A DNA stretch of 64,000 nt from Aporrectodea caliginosa (Eukaryota; Annelida; Clitellata; Crassiclitellata; Lumbricidae). The stretch covers positions 421,001 to 485,000 of the forward strand of contig JACEVL010000007.1 of assembly GCA_020284085.1 (NCBI GenBank), read 5' to 3'. Below the pieces are notes generated by a model. That model did no database searches. It worked only from the letters and a program-made list of their open reading frames with translations, and was not told the origin of the DNA. Below are positions 63,967-64,000 of the stretch, one piece after another. A program made the translations under genes and the position numbers. The stretch's first letter is position 1, and the number at the start of each line of letters is the position of its first letter.

Positions 63967-64000
63967 AAGACCTCCGTGCCCACCTTTACGTGGTGCGAAC

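Overview
The window is animal nuclear DNA: AT-rich, with intron-rich genes using GT-AG junctions and a heavy load of transposon and SINE/LINE debris. A marine invertebrate deuterostome (echinoderm, hemichordate or similar) is my best guess. The basis is the gene content, the tRNA-derived SINEs and the recurrent TAGGCCTA words; the species cannot be fixed from sequence alone.

Layout. (1) About 1.8-14.9 kb, plus strand: the 3' two thirds of an RBFOX (Fox-1) RNA-binding splicing regulator. Eight exons chain in frame from the middle of the RRM to the family C-terminus; the 5' exons lie outside the window. (2) About 15-26 kb: no host gene recognised. This stretch holds a duplicated MITE, a dead Tc1/mariner element, nested hAT elements, LINE debris, a purine tract and microsatellites. 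(3) 27.4-33.8 kb, plus strand: four copies of a domain-sized exon (435 nt, phase 1-1) encoding an unidentified, probably extracellular beta-sandwich-like domain. The fourth copy is cut off by a minisatellite built on TTTCAATAACCCA that reverses orientation near its right end. (4) 34.75-37.2 kb: a degenerate DNA transposon with a transposase-like pseudogene, itself hit by a LINE. (5) 39.0-59.5 kb, minus strand: a complete 14-exon gene for a secreted PhoPQ-activated-pathogenicity-related / AprA-like protein (474 residues by my splice model) with a candidate Ser-Asp-His triad. Several DNA transposons sit in its introns while every exon stays open. (6) 63.03-63.15 kb: the terminal exon of a second, almost identical gene of the same family, so the family is tandemly duplicated and the second gene runs out of the window to the right.

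No RNA genes, CRISPR arrays or viral genes were recognised. The mobile fraction includes hAT (four, three with 8-bp target duplications), Tc1/mariner-type DD35E and DD37D elements, elements with transposase-like remnants whose superfamily I cannot name, and LINE fragments whose 3' tail is shared with tRNA-derived SINEs. All coordinates and splice models were read by eye; no similarity search was run.
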